Source of the DNA: Muricea muricata
Taxonomy: Eukaryota > Cnidaria > Anthozoa > Malacalcyonacea > Plexauridae
NCBI GenBank assembly: GCA_963855995.1
Contig: OY979723.1
Coordinates: forward strand, 12,104,713-12,168,712
Length of the DNA stretch: 64,000 nt
Direction of reading: 5' to 3'
The notes below the pieces were generated by a model. That model saw only the letters and a program-made list of their open reading frames with translations, did not search any database and was not told the DNA's origin. Numbering within the stretch: the first letter of the stretch is position 1; every line of letters begins with the position of its first letter. Position numbers and translations under genes: made by a program. This document shows positions 35,007-46,984 of this stretch, piece by piece.

Positions 35007-35651
35007 CTCATGTAATAAAAGTTGTTACTACTGGTGAATTCCCAGGCCATAAGCATATAGATAGTTAATTAACAACATTAAAACCACAACCCGCCACGGC
35101 CAATAACATCCTATCATCCAAATTTAGGGCTCAAGCAGAAAGGAAGAATCTATTAAGAAGTCAAGAAGAAAAGAAGAATCTGTGATTACTGAAGGTCTGT
35201 CCATTATGTAGTAGCTTTGAAACATAGCTACATAAATATTCGTCTTCAAATCTACAACCCCTCAATATGTTCTTATCTAGTTCTTAACCTTTAGTTCTAA
35301 GTTTTAGCCCAAGTAGTTAAATTTGGATTACGTTTTGTCTAGTATTTAATTAAAATACGAGCAGGGGTGCTTTATAAGATATAAAACCTTATACCTGGTG
35401 AGTTTATTTTCCAAGAAATTTTCAATATATAGATGCTCTGTTTAAGCCAAGAAAATCAAGTCAAGTTTTATGTGTCAACGTGAATCTTTATCGCACAAAT
35501 AAAAGACTCCTTAACGGCCACGATTTAATTCCTTGACACTTATTAATTAATGAATTTTTAATGTTTTTTTTAAATCTTAGTTTCCCGAAGTTGGAAAAAT
35601 TTAGTTACATGGTTAGTTGATGTATATCTTAATGGTATTTTTTAGCATAGA

Positions 35652-35879
35652 ATGGCAACAAAGACGAAATACGTGTATTTTTTCATGTGCTGTTTGCTAT
35701 TGACAAGCATGGCAGAGTGTGGTAAGCTGGACAATTGCAAAAAAGCTTGTGACGACGGCGAAAAAGCCATTCAGGCGTTTTGCAGAACGATCCGCAATAT
35801 ACGTATTAGAGCAGCGTGTTGGGCCGTTCAGTTTGCAACACCAGTTGCATGCAAAGGATTTTGCTATGCGTTCTTCTGA
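35652..35879 (+). CDS. Secreted six-cysteine cationic peptide 2
   Basis: 75-aa precursor, the copy-2 counterpart of peptide 1. The ATG follows an acceptor (TAGCATAG|A ATG). Same signal peptide, same cysteine spacing and the same additional Cys23. The mature region differs from peptide 1 at many residues, gaining arginines between Cys3 and Cys4, with a hand-counted net charge of about +4. Most of these differences change amino acids, while the signal peptide is unchanged. Polyadenylation signal at 36,038-36,043. Its own leader lacks the TATA part, as in gene 1. Function unknown. Confidence 0.75.
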   Translation: MATKTKYVYFFMCCLLLTSMAECGKLDNCKKACDDGEKAIQAFCRTIRNIRIRAACWAVQFATPVACKGFCYAFF

Positions 35880-36634
35880 TAGTTTGAAAGTGATATGGAA
35901 TGACCACATATTGGACAACCTCGGGAAAAAACATAATCTTCATAGTTTAGAAACATTGCCCACTTTTGACTTTAATTCTTCATAGCCATTTGATGTAGAA
36001 ACATGTATTGATTTGATATGTAAACAAAACCATAACAAATAAAGTTTTCATTGAAGCAATTATGGTGGGTTTAATATATTAAAATAATTACTATATGGTG
36101 GGTTTAATATATTAAAATATGTGTGCTTCGACTATTTTAGTTTAGTTTATTGGCCTCCTCAATTTTAGGTTAGCTGTTCATAGCTTACAGACTGTTGCCC
36201 AATTGATAGAGGATCCGAGGTACCTATAGGGTATCTTAGGAACCTTCGAGGTACCTATACTATAGGGTACCTTAGGAATTCTTATTGTTTTCACTGATGT
36301 AGACCTCAAACCATATAGTATAGCTCAGTGCCTCAAACGCATGAGAGCCACTGAGCTTTACTAATATATCAATATATTAGTATCGATATATTAGTAATGC
36401 TCAGTGATGAGAGCGCAATCGCCCAAGTCTCCCCAAATTCTCAACCCTATTCACAATTCGCCGAAATTCGCATCCCTAACGTCCCGCAATACGCAACACA
36501 GGAAAACTTCTACTAGTTTGAAATATTCAACAACTCTTTTGACAGAGGTCGAGTTGTTAATATTGAGAGAAGACAATCTGTTGTTATTTGAAAAACGCGA
36601 AACCTGACAATGTAACGTTTATTCAACGTACTAT

Positions 36635-37328
36635 AGTCCGGCAGATAGAGGCCGATATACTTACCATATCGAGGGGCAATTCCATTTTGTTTTTATCTTG
36701 TTCCTTTAAGGTTAGTAAGTATATTTCTGAATGTTGTTCGCACAGAAATTTCTTGCGGGCTCTTGCCGACACGTTTTTTGCCGATATTACTATAAAACTG
36801 TATTACTGTCAAAAAAGGTGATATTTCAAGTTCAATTTTAGAAAAAATAACTTGCATCAACAGAAAGCTCGTAAAAAACGAAATATAAGACATTTAAATG
36901 GCCACCCTTATTTTTCCAATTCTAAGTGAGTTATCAGCCTTTGAAAGCATATTTTTATACTAGTGCCCAGGTTTTTTGCGCGATTTTGGCATTTTTTCGT
37001 AGTTTGAAGGATCAATAACTTGAAAACCACTTGAAAAATCAAGGTGGCCATTTAAATGTCTTACATTTAGTTTTTTATGAGCTTTCTGTTGATGCAAGTT
37101 ATTTTTTCTAAAATTGAACTTGAAATATCACCTTTTTTGACAGTAGCTAATACAGTTTTATAGTAATATCGGCAAAAAACGTGTTGGCAAGACCCCACAA
37201 GAAATTTCTGCGCGAACAACATTCAGAATTATACTTACTAACCTTAAAGGAACAAGATAAAACCAAAATGGAATTGCCCCTCGATATGGTAGGTAAACAT
37301 GCTTTTTGGTACCCCTATCTGCCGGACT
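36635..37328. mobile_element. Fold-back element of about 690 bp
   Basis: Ends AGTCCGGCAGATA and TATCTGCCGGACT continue into arms of about 270 bp that pair almost fully. ACTAT flanks both sides (36,630-36,634 and 37,329-37,333). The matching site downstream of gene 5 (about 55,402) is empty. Confidence 0.85.
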
Positions 37329-37356
37329 ACTATCTTAGAAAATTTTAGAGCCATAC

Positions 37357-37497
37357 CTTTTCAGCCAGTATATTTTCAACAGCTCGACTTTCAGTACTTT
37401 GTTTCGCTTGAAGATCAGCAACCAGCATTACACTCAATTCATCTTTCACGTTCGTCTCTGGAACACTCTTGCCTATTAGCTCTTCTTTGACGTTCAT
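37357..37497 (-). pseudogene. Fragment of a coiled-coil-gene exon, copy 2
   Basis: Matches 55,434-55,577 with its splice donor and ends at the same base as the copy-1 fragment, where NCKIPSD intron 2 begins. Second duplication junction. Confidence 0.85.
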
Positions 37498-37774
37498 TAA
37501 ATTTTATATATTGATTAGGTCTTGTTTCATTAAAAAAGATTTGATAGCTAAATGCAACAGGGAATTTACCTTAACTTGTTTCGTTCTGTACGGCTGAGTT
37601 TCTGTGACTTGCCACAATTTCTTGAAGATTTGTAACCCAGGCATTTTATTAAAAATTTCATTTATACAAATGTACAAATTTATAGTGTTCTCTGGATTCA
37701 AATTTTATTAAAATAAAACAAAATAATTAAGAAAATAATCCAGAGAACACTATAAATTTGTATAAATTAAATTT

Positions 37775-37871
<97 letters not shown>

Positions 37872-38720
37872 CTTTTTTTTTGCAAAATACCTCAAAAACT
37901 TACCACTACAGTCTGTTTCATCCAGAGGGAATCTTCAGGTGATAGACCTATCACCTGAAGATTCCCTCTGGATGAAACAGACTGTAGTGGTAAGTTTTTG
38001 TAAGGTGATAGACCTAGTCTAAGGTGATAGACCTATCACCTGAAGATTCCCTCTGGATGAAACAGACTGTAGAATAAATTAATTAGTAAATAAATTAATC
38101 AGTAAATATGCTAGATAAATTAATTAGTAAATAAATTAATTAGTAAATATGCTAGACTTCTAGAACTTGTTCAAAAAGCGTTTTATCACGGCATAAAATA
38201 TTAGTAAAGTCTTAATTAAAAAGAAGCAAAGTATAAATGCTTACCGTACCATATTTGTAGTTTGTTTTATTTCAGTTAAATAACTTCTTGGGACAAGACC
38301 AACTTTGCCACTTTCATGACATTTCATTGACCACCAACGTTCATTGCAAACTTCCAGAAACTCAAATGTTTCGCCTTCTTTCACATTCAGTTGTGTTTCA
38401 TCGCTTGCATCATAGTTGTACAGTGATTTATACATATTATTGAGAAAAGATTAAAAACTATCAAAATCGAGAGTTTGCTATAAGAATTTGTTCTCAAAAA
38501 AGTAAATAATATAGTACTTCGAACGATCACGCTCCCCCTGGAAACCTGACCGCAATTTATGCTAAATACTCGCGCGATATGTAATATCGGTATCTCTGGA
38601 AATATCCGAAAACACAACAATTATCCAGCGAATATTGACCACTTTTTAAAGTCTTTGATATTCCGCTACAGCAGTTATATCAGGAGTCAGGGTAACACAA
38701 TAATCAGCCATGCAGTTACT
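37498..38720 (-). pseudogene. NCKIPSD 5' fragment with intact SH3 exon, copy 3
   Basis: Exon 2 is cut short after about 55 bp (37,571-37,625) and replaced by repeats. The SH3 exon (38,249-38,435) is open from ATG to a splice donor and nearly identical to the real exon, with small changes such as NERWW for NEHWW. Upstream sequence up to about 38,720 also matches. No later NCKIPSD exon is present downstream, so a full protein cannot be made. Confidence 0.85.
37674..37999. repeat. (TA)n microsatellite between two palindromes
   Basis: Inverted repeat 37,674-37,761 (CAAATTTATAGTGTTCTCTG), then about 45 TA units (37,779-37,868), then a perfect palindrome 37,894-37,999 around GATAGACCTATC. The last half-palindrome is partly repeated to about 38,070. 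Probably remnants of fold-back elements with replication slippage. Confidence 0.8.
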
Positions 38721-38921
38721 TAGTTTAACCCTTACTATATTTTAAATTTTAACTATGGTTGTTTATAAATTAAGTGCATAAATATTGTTTTGCTGAAAAG
38801 GGTGCAAAGCTAAGTTTAAAACGCTGGAGGTCAAAATATGTCGTTTTCCTGCACCGAAATTGAAAATATACACTACACTGTAGAGCTGTTGGGATCATCG
38901 CCCGAAGTGTGTTCAGTATCC

Positions 38922-41900
38922 TCAGATACTCTCTCCTCTCTTTGCCTTTTTCCTTGCAGCTAAACGCTCTTTTAGTTTCTTCTCTTTGCCTTTCTCGTCC
39001 AGACGTGTTGAGGTTTTCCTTTCCAAGGTTGCCGCGTCCTCCTCGGCCACGCCAGAGTACGAAGGCAGGACTGGAGGAGACTGAAGCTAAACATACAAAA
39101 TACAGAAATAGTAAAAAGTGTCTAAAATGACGAGTGCTTTAAATTATTAGCTAACTTTAAACGCTGGCGATTTTGTTAAAAAAATTCAACTAATGCTATT
39201 ATATTCTATAATCTTATTGGCCCAGTAACGATTATCTCTTACTGATCCAGAGTTACTACATGGGGAAACCTAAACTAAACTAACTTTATTTATACTGGAT
39301 AGCTCCATCAGTTCCAAACGGTTCTTCCTAGAGGTCCAGTAAGGATCATCTCTTATTGATCCAGTGTTCAGATGATGTAGCAGATGGCCCCTCACTGCGA
39401 AGGATTACCACGTGACTTTAATTTAAGATACCAGTCCCTCACCGTTGTACTAACTCGTCGTTCTTCCACTTTAAATTTCTGCTCCATTTTAGCAGCAATC
39501 AATTTCATTCTCTCCTCAGGATTCAAGCCCTCAGCTTCCTCTTGTGTTAGAATGTGATCAAATCCTTTCGACTCGCCCTTCGGTTCTTTCATTGTCATCG
39601 TGCGTTCGTGACGCACGCGCGAGATTCTGTCACGCACCAAGGTTAACTGCCTCTCTCGTTCCTCCTAATTTTCAAAGAAAAAAGTGAATGTAAGAAAGGC
39701 CATTGGATGCTCTAGAATTCTTTCTGGAAATCGTCCTAGAAATTCTTCGAAACTTTGACGGTGTAAATTATCTATGCATTTCGCGAACATTCAGCTTTAT
39801 ACACAAATAAATAGATGACCAAACTTAGACCTTTTTCCTCTGTTCCACCATAGTTTTCTGCCGTTCTCCCAAACCAATGATGGTCGCAGCGGCTTGAGCC
39901 ACGTGGGATTTCTTTCGCAATCGTCTCTCCATAAGCTGCAGGAAAATATCAAAATTAACCACAAAGCTAAATATTTCTCTCTCGTTCAATCTCTACCGTA
40001 CACTCCACACCTCACCTCACCTCACCTCACAGACCCTATCCCAACATCTCAACTTATCCTAAATACCTACCCACTCCACATCAATCCTCAACACCCTACT
40101 TACAACCTCCCCACCACCCCGTATCCTCAACACAGCTAACTTACGATTTCCTCCCTAATCTTTTTCTCTCGATCAATCCCCACCTGCCCCACTTCACATC
40201 TCTCCCCACCGCTCTGTATCCTCAACACAGCTAACTTACGATTTCCTCCTGTCTCTTTCTCTCTCGTTCAATCCCCATGCCAAACGTCGTGTGTTCACGA
40301 AGCAATGAGCCAACAATTTCTTTTTTCTTGTCTTCAGAAACTTCAACATCAACAACAGTCTTTTCTCTCTTCATAGTGAATCCCTCCTAGGAAAACAAAA
40401 ATAAACTTAGCTTAAAAAGATTGAAGTTAGAGAAAGAATTAGAGAGTGGAGAAAGGTTTCCACTTCGTGTGACCTCATGGAAGCAAAAACGCCACAGACT
40501 TGATGCAAGGTGTGGATTTTACCAGATTAAAATTGCAAGTCGTCATTAACTCTGTTGGCTTCAGCAAGTCGGGTCAGTTCTGTGTGGAATTAGATAACTT
40601 GATATTTGTAGACTTGTTTCAAGCTGTTGAAACAACTTGCACCAAGCTTGTAAATAGAAACTCTTCATCAGTAACTTCCATCAAGGCTTTTGACAACTTG
40701 CAGCAGACTTGTTATCGACAAGCCTTGCTGGAGCTCGAGCATTTCTGTCTGAGTACGATTACAGAACAGCGCTTCAACAAAGCGAGCGATAATTATCCCC
40801 AAAAAACATACAGGCAAATTAGATGTTCTTCCCTTCAACTTCTCCGTTTTTTCAACCACGCGTCCAGCACTGGCAGCTTTAGGAGGAATGCTTTCTTCCT
40901 GTTCACTCTCCTTTGGTTTTTTGTTTTCCTCTGCATTCCTCTCCAGCTCTTCTTGCGCCTTGCGTTTTGTACGTTCCTCTCGACGCCGAGCCAGTCTTTC
41001 TTGAAGCTGCAAGGAAATGATGAAAGACAGTTTCAACTTCAGTCAAAATCCACACATTGGTCGGGGAACGCCGAAAGCAAAGACAAATGTTACGCATATC
41101 GATCATAGATATCTCATACACACTAGAAAGCGCATCTGCATATCAAAAGTGAAGCCAAAAATCTCAGCGGTGTCCTCTCATAACAATGGGTGGCGGCCAT
41201 ATTGGTCGTTCCCACTCATAAAAAAATGCCAAAAAAAACATCTCTATAATATCAATATTCCACGCAAATATGACATATCTATAACATCAATATTCCACGC
41301 AAGAACGGTTGAGAAAATCAACTATACAGATCCTCCGGCATAGCCGGTAAATAAACCACAGAGCTATACGGAGGAAACCTATTCGCAGGCATACGACCCT
41401 ACATACACATATATTACGCTTGGTCATATCAGCTACCTCAGTAGCTCATTGGTCTGGGCAGTGCAGCGACATCACAAAGGCGTAGGGTGATTCCTGCCAG
41501 AGGATCTATGGTTGATGATGAATTTTTCCCGACTTTTCCTGGCTTGAATTTCGCTAAGTGTATGATTTCCACTTGAAATTAAACACATGTAAAACTTTAT
41601 ATCACGACACTGCCACTGGCCTCATCAACGTAAGTTTGTTTTTCATGAAGAGGAACCCTTTCTAGCTTAACTGAACGTGAGTAAAAGACCTAGAACTAGC
41701 TACCAAATACAAATCCATTTTGCTGTTGTTAATCATTCATATCTTTTGTTTTCCTTTGTGAATCTTGTTGAAACTAAATGACTGCCTTTAATAAAGAAAA
41801 TTATAAGTCTACCAGAAATTTACAAACAAAGCAAATTATAGTTCATGAGAAATTTGATAATTTGGATCGAAAAATGGATTTCTATTTGACAACTAGGGCC

Positions 41901-43083
41901 AGTACTTTTCCGTGTTTTCGTATCAACTGGTTAGCATCATATACATATCTGCAGTCATTTTATTTTTCAGCCTTGAAGAATGTTAGTTTCTTCACATCTT
42001 GTACTTACAGATTCTCCTTGTTTTGATCGTTGTATTATCGTTTTCTCTCTTACCAGCAAGGATTCTTTTTCAGCCATCATCAACAAAGATGTCGCGATAT
42101 CTTCTTCGTATCGTTTATCTTCACGGCGTCTTCGTCTCGCTTCTAGCTTGGCATTGGCGAGATTTCTTTGATGTTCCAACGTCGCATTCATGGCCTGAAA
42201 AAAAGTGAATGAAAAGACGTAGTAATTGAGGAGTAGGCACTGAACATAGCAAATAAACCGCCTTTTCCCACAAACTGTTTTGCGGTATTCTATTTGCTGG
42301 GCTGCCTTCCACATCATCTTCAGTTATTGAAAATAACTTTGGGCTTTTTAGGAGGGGAAGTGAGATCTTGAGATTCAAAGTTTAGTAATAATAGGGAGGG
42401 TCAGTTGGACGGGAAGCTATAATTAACAAGTCATAACAAAAGATTTACGAAAGTTAGTGAGATTATTTTACAGTTAAAGCCACCATGTCAACATTTCCCT
42501 TGGAGGAGCTCCCATCTTTGACAAATGTCAGGAGTAGTCTATACAGAGCAGAGGAACATTACATTAAGCGTGATCCCTGTTTCCAACTCAAGGCTTTACT
42601 GGGGGAGAAAAAACTGTCTTTTTCCTCACTTGTTTTTTGGCTTCCTGCTGTCGTTTCAGTTCATCCAAGGCCGCATTAATTTCAGCTTCACTCGCCCCAG
42701 TCAAAAATCGGCGCTGTCGCTCTACTTCTAGCTCTGCTTCCATTTCAGCCAACTGTTTATCATTTTCCTCTTCTGCTTTCGCCACTTCGCCATTGTCCTC
42801 GACTGGCTGCTCCTTTGAACGGCAAAATTGAAAGTGTAAGCATAAAAAGCTGTTAAAACTATGTTATAAATTAAGTTGATTTAAGATTAAGGTGCAGGTA
42901 AAGAAGAAAAGGTTTTTGATTAAACTTTCGGATATTTATCTTTTTTTCAGCCGTCATGTTTATCAATAACAAGCTCGGCGTTACCTGATCTTTTTGCAGG
43001 ACAACGGCAGCCAAATTATCCACAATGCATTCTTGTCTGATGCGTCGTTGTTCATCCTTGATAAGATTTAAAACAGCTTCCTC
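38922..43083 (-). CDS. Trichohyalin-like coiled-coil protein, C-terminal exons
   Basis: Eight exons on the minus strand: 42985-43083, 42630-42812, 42009-42194, 40812-41006, 40240-40386, 39831-39935, 39443-39664, 38922-39086. All are phase 0 with GT-AG borders, so they join in frame to the exon at 55,434-55,661 through a 12.35-kb intron. The product is rich in K, R, E and Q and predicted largely as charged coiled coil, for example LQERLARRREERTKRKAQEE, LEARRRRREDKRYEEDI and RLRKKSHVAQAAATIIGLG. The third exon could instead end at 42,054 (GTAAGA), 15 codons shorter. The protein ends KRGESI after a 2-nt difference from copy 2, where the frame runs 17 codons further. Trichohyalin, caldesmon or reticulocyte-binding labels are usual for such low-complexity coiled coils and say little about function; a scaffold role is a guess. 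Confidence 0.8.
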
Positions 43084-43380
43084 CTGAGATAAAAGATTAT
43101 TAAATGACAGTCAATATTTTTGAACAAGACATATGGCTATACTCAACCTGGCGGCACTAAAAATTTTGCTTGATTCATCTTAAATAACTTTAAAAATGAT
43201 CAGTAAAGGTTTTCATACTTTTTTCATGTCTCGTGTAAGTCTTGACATATTTTGACCGAAACAAGCCAACTGTCCGCCATCTTGGAAACGCTAATTAGAT
43301 GACGTCACAAGTGTGATAAGCATTGAAAGTACTCGTAAGTAATGAAGTAGCAATATAGCGAGGTTTAGATTTCCCTACAC

Positions 43381-43601
43381 GCGTAAAAATTACGAGTTGT
43401 TGAAGGTTGTTGAAAACATGATTGAACAATGTTGTGCTGCCCACATTGTTCAATGTTGTGAACAATACTGAACAAGTTGTTGAGCCTGAATCCAGCCCGC
43501 AATTGGGTGTAACAATGCTGAGCAATATTGTTGACAACATTGAACAATATGGGCAGCACAACATTGTTTCAACCTATTTTCAACAACTCGTAATTTTTCG
43601 C
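43381..43601. mobile_element. Fold-back MITE in the coiled-coil gene intron
   Basis: Arms starting GCGTAAAAATTACGAGTTGT and ending in its complement; the centre repeats AACAATGTTG words. Copy 2 lacks it (about 28,318). A relative lies at about 56,551-56,755. Confidence 0.75.
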
Positions 43602-45068
43602 CATGTACCCGTAAGGCTCCTCAATGTATCTTTTAGCCAATCAGATGTCCTGCATTCTCACGATTAACCAATCGGAAAAAGGTGGAATTAGTCAAATCTG
43701 AACCTTCCCAATCTAAAGTTGGCCGAAATTCTTTACACTCGGTGCATGATTTAAATTAGCAAATTGAAACGGGTTTCTGTATCGTTCTGATCAATTCCAG
43801 TCAATGCAGAAATATTGCGAGACCATACTTGGCGACGTGACATCTAAATTTTTAGGACCATTAATTTCTTGTCTATCTATTTTTGAACAATCGCATATGG
43901 TACAAGACCAAATGTGCTTAAAATAATCGCTGTTCCTACGATTTAATATTAGAGCATATTCTCGCTATTCTGCATGTACCCACCGTTTAAAAATTATAAT
44001 ATGGGCAGCAAAAGATTGTTCAATCAGTGATGTTTTCGTAAACATCGCAATATCTTGCTGGTTACACAAATCGTTCTAGAATCGCTGTGATAACAAGGTA
44101 AAATCGTAAACAACGTCATCCGTTTCAGCAAAGGCCTTAAACATCGTATGAATAAATTCGGCCGATGCAAACAGCGTATCGGATTTATGACAATAATACC
44201 TGAGACAGCGGATGTGATGCAATTATGTGCTTTGTTCTTAGCATGACAAAATTACTGGATGCTAATTAGTTGAGAGACGTACAATTATTTCATAATTTGT
44301 ACTGCAGTTTAATGATTTTCCCAAAACAAACAAAATGACGGAAGGTATTCATTAACAAATGGAATAATCGAAAGAAATTTAGGCGCAAAACACTGTAAGA
44401 CATACGAGCAAAAGCTCCAAACTTCGGTTTAAAGATATAATACATTTGAAAATTGTCTCCCACAAGAGCTGGAAATAAGCGATTCAAAAGCTTCGGGCAA
44501 TTTTAGACAACGATAGTCAATAACCAATCACACTGAAGAAACGAAAATAGAAATCGCTCAGAATGAAACGTTAACTAATCAGTGCAGCGCAAAAACAATG
44601 TCAATTTTCAAATAAGCAAACTAGTAATAAGCGATTCTAATAATAAACGTAAAATTTGAAAAAGTCAATGAATTAACTATTATCGAATATCGTACACTGT
44701 AATAGTCACAGACTGATGAGCACTGCCAGTACTCAGTCTTTACACAGCATGCTTCTACATCTAAACCTCGCTATTAACACAATAACGGTAGGCTATGACG
44801 TTTAGAGGATCGTCTTCTAGGATACTTAGCTGTTTTAAGTCAAGTTATAGTTATAGTTGCGCATTTGTAAACATTTGTTGCTTGTAAGCATTTGTTTGAG
44901 CGCATAAATTACTCATATTGTTGTTGAAATTGACAGGGTGGCATCGGCATTTCTAAGTTCTTAAAAGCTGACATGCATGGGTAACGGCTAATAACAGGGT
45001 ACAAGGTCATCTTACATCCGTCTCAGCAACTGAATCAGGTCAAAACAAGAATTATACATGTGTGTTTT
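43602..45068. other. Spacer upstream of peptide gene 3
   Basis: No gene recognised. It matches the spacers at 28.4-29.9 kb and, from 44,521, at 15.25-15.69 kb. CATGCATG at 44,972-44,979 is the empty target site of the 2-kb fold-back element. Confidence 0.55.
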
Positions 45069-45153
45069 TATAAAGCAGACAAACCGGTGTGCGAACGCAC
45101 AGTTGCAGTCGAGTTTGCGGCACGAAAGAAAAGAATCATTCTGACTATTGCAG
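45069..45153 (+). promoter_or_regulatory. TATA box and non-coding first exon, peptide gene 3
   Basis: TATAAAGCAGACAAACCGG at 45,069; the leader ends at the donor-like GCAG|GTTTGT (45,153/45,154). About 260 bp further an acceptor (TTTTAG) precedes the coding exon. Confidence 0.65.
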
Positions 45154-45414
45154 GTTTGTGTCCATTGTGTAGACTTGACTTCAACATTTTGTAACACCAT
45201 ATATGTATCCTTCTGTAAACCTACACTCTCTCAATGCATGTAGTTCTCACACGTTTCCCTCAAGTTTAAATTTTAGTCCATGTATAGTTAAATTTGAATT
45301 ATACGTTTCATTGTTGATAGTTTAAACTTAGTTTTCCCGTTTGAGTTTAAAAATTTAGTTACATGGTGAGTTGATGTGTGTCTTAATGCGTTTTAGAATA
45401 TCACGGTAACAAAG

Positions 45415-45645
45415 ATGAAGTACCTGTGTTTTTTCATGTGCTGTTTGCTATTGACAAGCATGGCAGAGAGCAGTCGGCTGACCAGATGCCTTCAAGCTTG
45501 TGAGAAAGGCGAAGAAGCCATTAAAAAATTTTGCAAAGACATGCCGGCCGAGCCTGTACGACGAAGACAGTGTTTTAAAAAGCTTTCAGGGCAAACTACA
45601 CCTACTGTGTGCAGAAGAATCTGCTTTCGGTACTTCTCAGATTGA
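45415..45645 (+). CDS. Secreted six-cysteine cationic peptide 3
   Basis: 76-aa precursor. The ATG used by the other copies is ACG here, so translation must start at the next ATG (MKYLCFFMCC), four codons later, and the signal peptide is shorter but still plausible. Cysteines follow C-x3-C-x10-C-x12-C-x12-C-x3-C. The mature part is the most diverged: RRRQC and CRRICFRYF, hand-counted net charge about +7, and an SD tail. It is the intact counterpart of the broken genes at 18,077 and 32,311. AATAAA at 45,825-45,834. It lies within the large coiled-coil-gene intron on the opposite strand. Function unknown. Confidence 0.75.
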   Translation: MKYLCFFMCCLLLTSMAESSRLTRCLQACEKGEEAIKKFCKDMPAEPVRRRQCFKKLSGQTTPTVCRRICFRYFSD

Positions 45646-45859
45646 CAGAAACCGACCTGAAATGACCACACTGGACAACGGGAGAATACGACTTAATTAA
45701 TCTTCATAGCTTAAAAACATTGCTCATAATAGTTTAGTTCTTCTAAGATTTCATATAAACATGGTTTGATTTAATATGTAAACAAAACCACAATAACAAA
45801 CTTAGAAACATGTAACAACATAGAAATAAATAAAGTTTTCATAGAAGCAATTATGCTGG

Positions 45860-46984
45860 GTTTTAATGTGTTTTTCGACTATTTTAATAATATCATAGTT
45901 ACCTTGAAATCATTTTTGCTTTAGTACTAGTGTCGATAAACAATTAAATAAACCGATGCATTCCCATTAGGTATACACCTCCGCTCATTATTTATGCAAG
46001 ACAGGAAGTTTACAACAAAGTTTGATTCCGTTTCCCCTAAAAGCGTCCTCGGTCTCGGTGACAAATAATATTACAAAGTAATAACATGGTTTTGGTCTCG
46101 GTGACAATATAATAATACATAGAGAATAATACATGGGTGCGCGGAAATACCAGACTTATTTCGGTGTTGAACATGATATCTCACGAGTCAGCGGCTGAGC
46201 GCAGCGAATCAGTTTTATCAATGCCCGAAATCCCTACTGAGCACAGTACTTATGTAATAATATCATGGCTTTCTAACATGGCGTTTACCATACCTCTCTC
46301 GGCTTTCGGGTACATTAAATCACTAGTAATCAACCTCAAAACCACGTTATTACTTATAATAGTTTATTTGGCCTCCTCAATCGCAGTTTAGCTGTTTTGC
46401 CCAACAGGCTATTGGCAGCATTGCCAAGTTAGATAGAGGACCGAGATGCCTACGGTTTTACTGATGTCAGCTTGAAAGCAGGGTACCGAATAATACAATC
46501 ATCCGTGATAACACAGTGGATAACTAAACAAACATAAAGATAAATACATGCACAGTATAGCGAGATGGATGATACTATCAAAGAAAAACGTGAAATGTCA
46601 CGAGAAAGAAAGAAAAAAAGCGCCAATTTGGCAGAGAAAAGGGAAAGTGCGATACAGTTGAAAACGAGTTGAAAATGATGCAAAGCAATATCAGGGTTAG
46701 CAAACTGAACCATCTACACCTTATTCTGACGTGACATTTTAAAATCAGAGAACGATGAATTTAATTTTGGAAGTCTAAAAGGCGTTCCAATCATTTTACA
46801 TTTCAGTAACACCTTGAAATACTCGTATGATCACGAGATTTTGCATTATGACATAAAAACTTACAATTTTATGTCTGCTAAGGATTCAATGCAGTTCAAA
46901 GCTATATTAGTACCTCAGTAGTCTGGGTACGTAAAGAATGTACATTCGCAGGGAAAAAGGAAGTCATAAAACCATATCTCAACA
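45860..46984. other. Spacer between peptide genes 3 and 4
   Basis: Contains the shared downstream spacer (GGCCTCCTCAAT near 46,370) and, from about 46,738, the spacer that follows the broken genes in copies 1 and 2. The open frame at 46,137-46,391 has no recognisable domain and lies in repeat-like sequence. Confidence 0.5.

Larger units (their letters stand above)
21986..37497. repeat. Tandem duplication copy 2
   Basis: Runs from the first junction to the second. Order: NCKIPSD fragment, coiled-coil 3' block, spacer, fold-back element, broken peptide gene, satellite, peptide gene 2, coiled-coil exon fragment. It is offset by about 14.2-15.5 kb from its neighbours; the offset varies because of differing insertions. 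Confidence 0.85.

Noticed and set aside
37758..37958. IYIYIY repeat frame
   Set aside because: Translation of the (TA)n microsatellite.
40500..41108. 202-aa frame on the plus strand, with a 177-aa counterpart at 25,528
   Set aside because: Antisense to coiled-coil exons, the rest being TTGCAACTTG-type repeat. No domain.
46137..46391. 84-aa frame with hydrophobic stretches
   Set aside because: Lies in repeat-like sequence, has no splice or promoter context and no recognisable domain.
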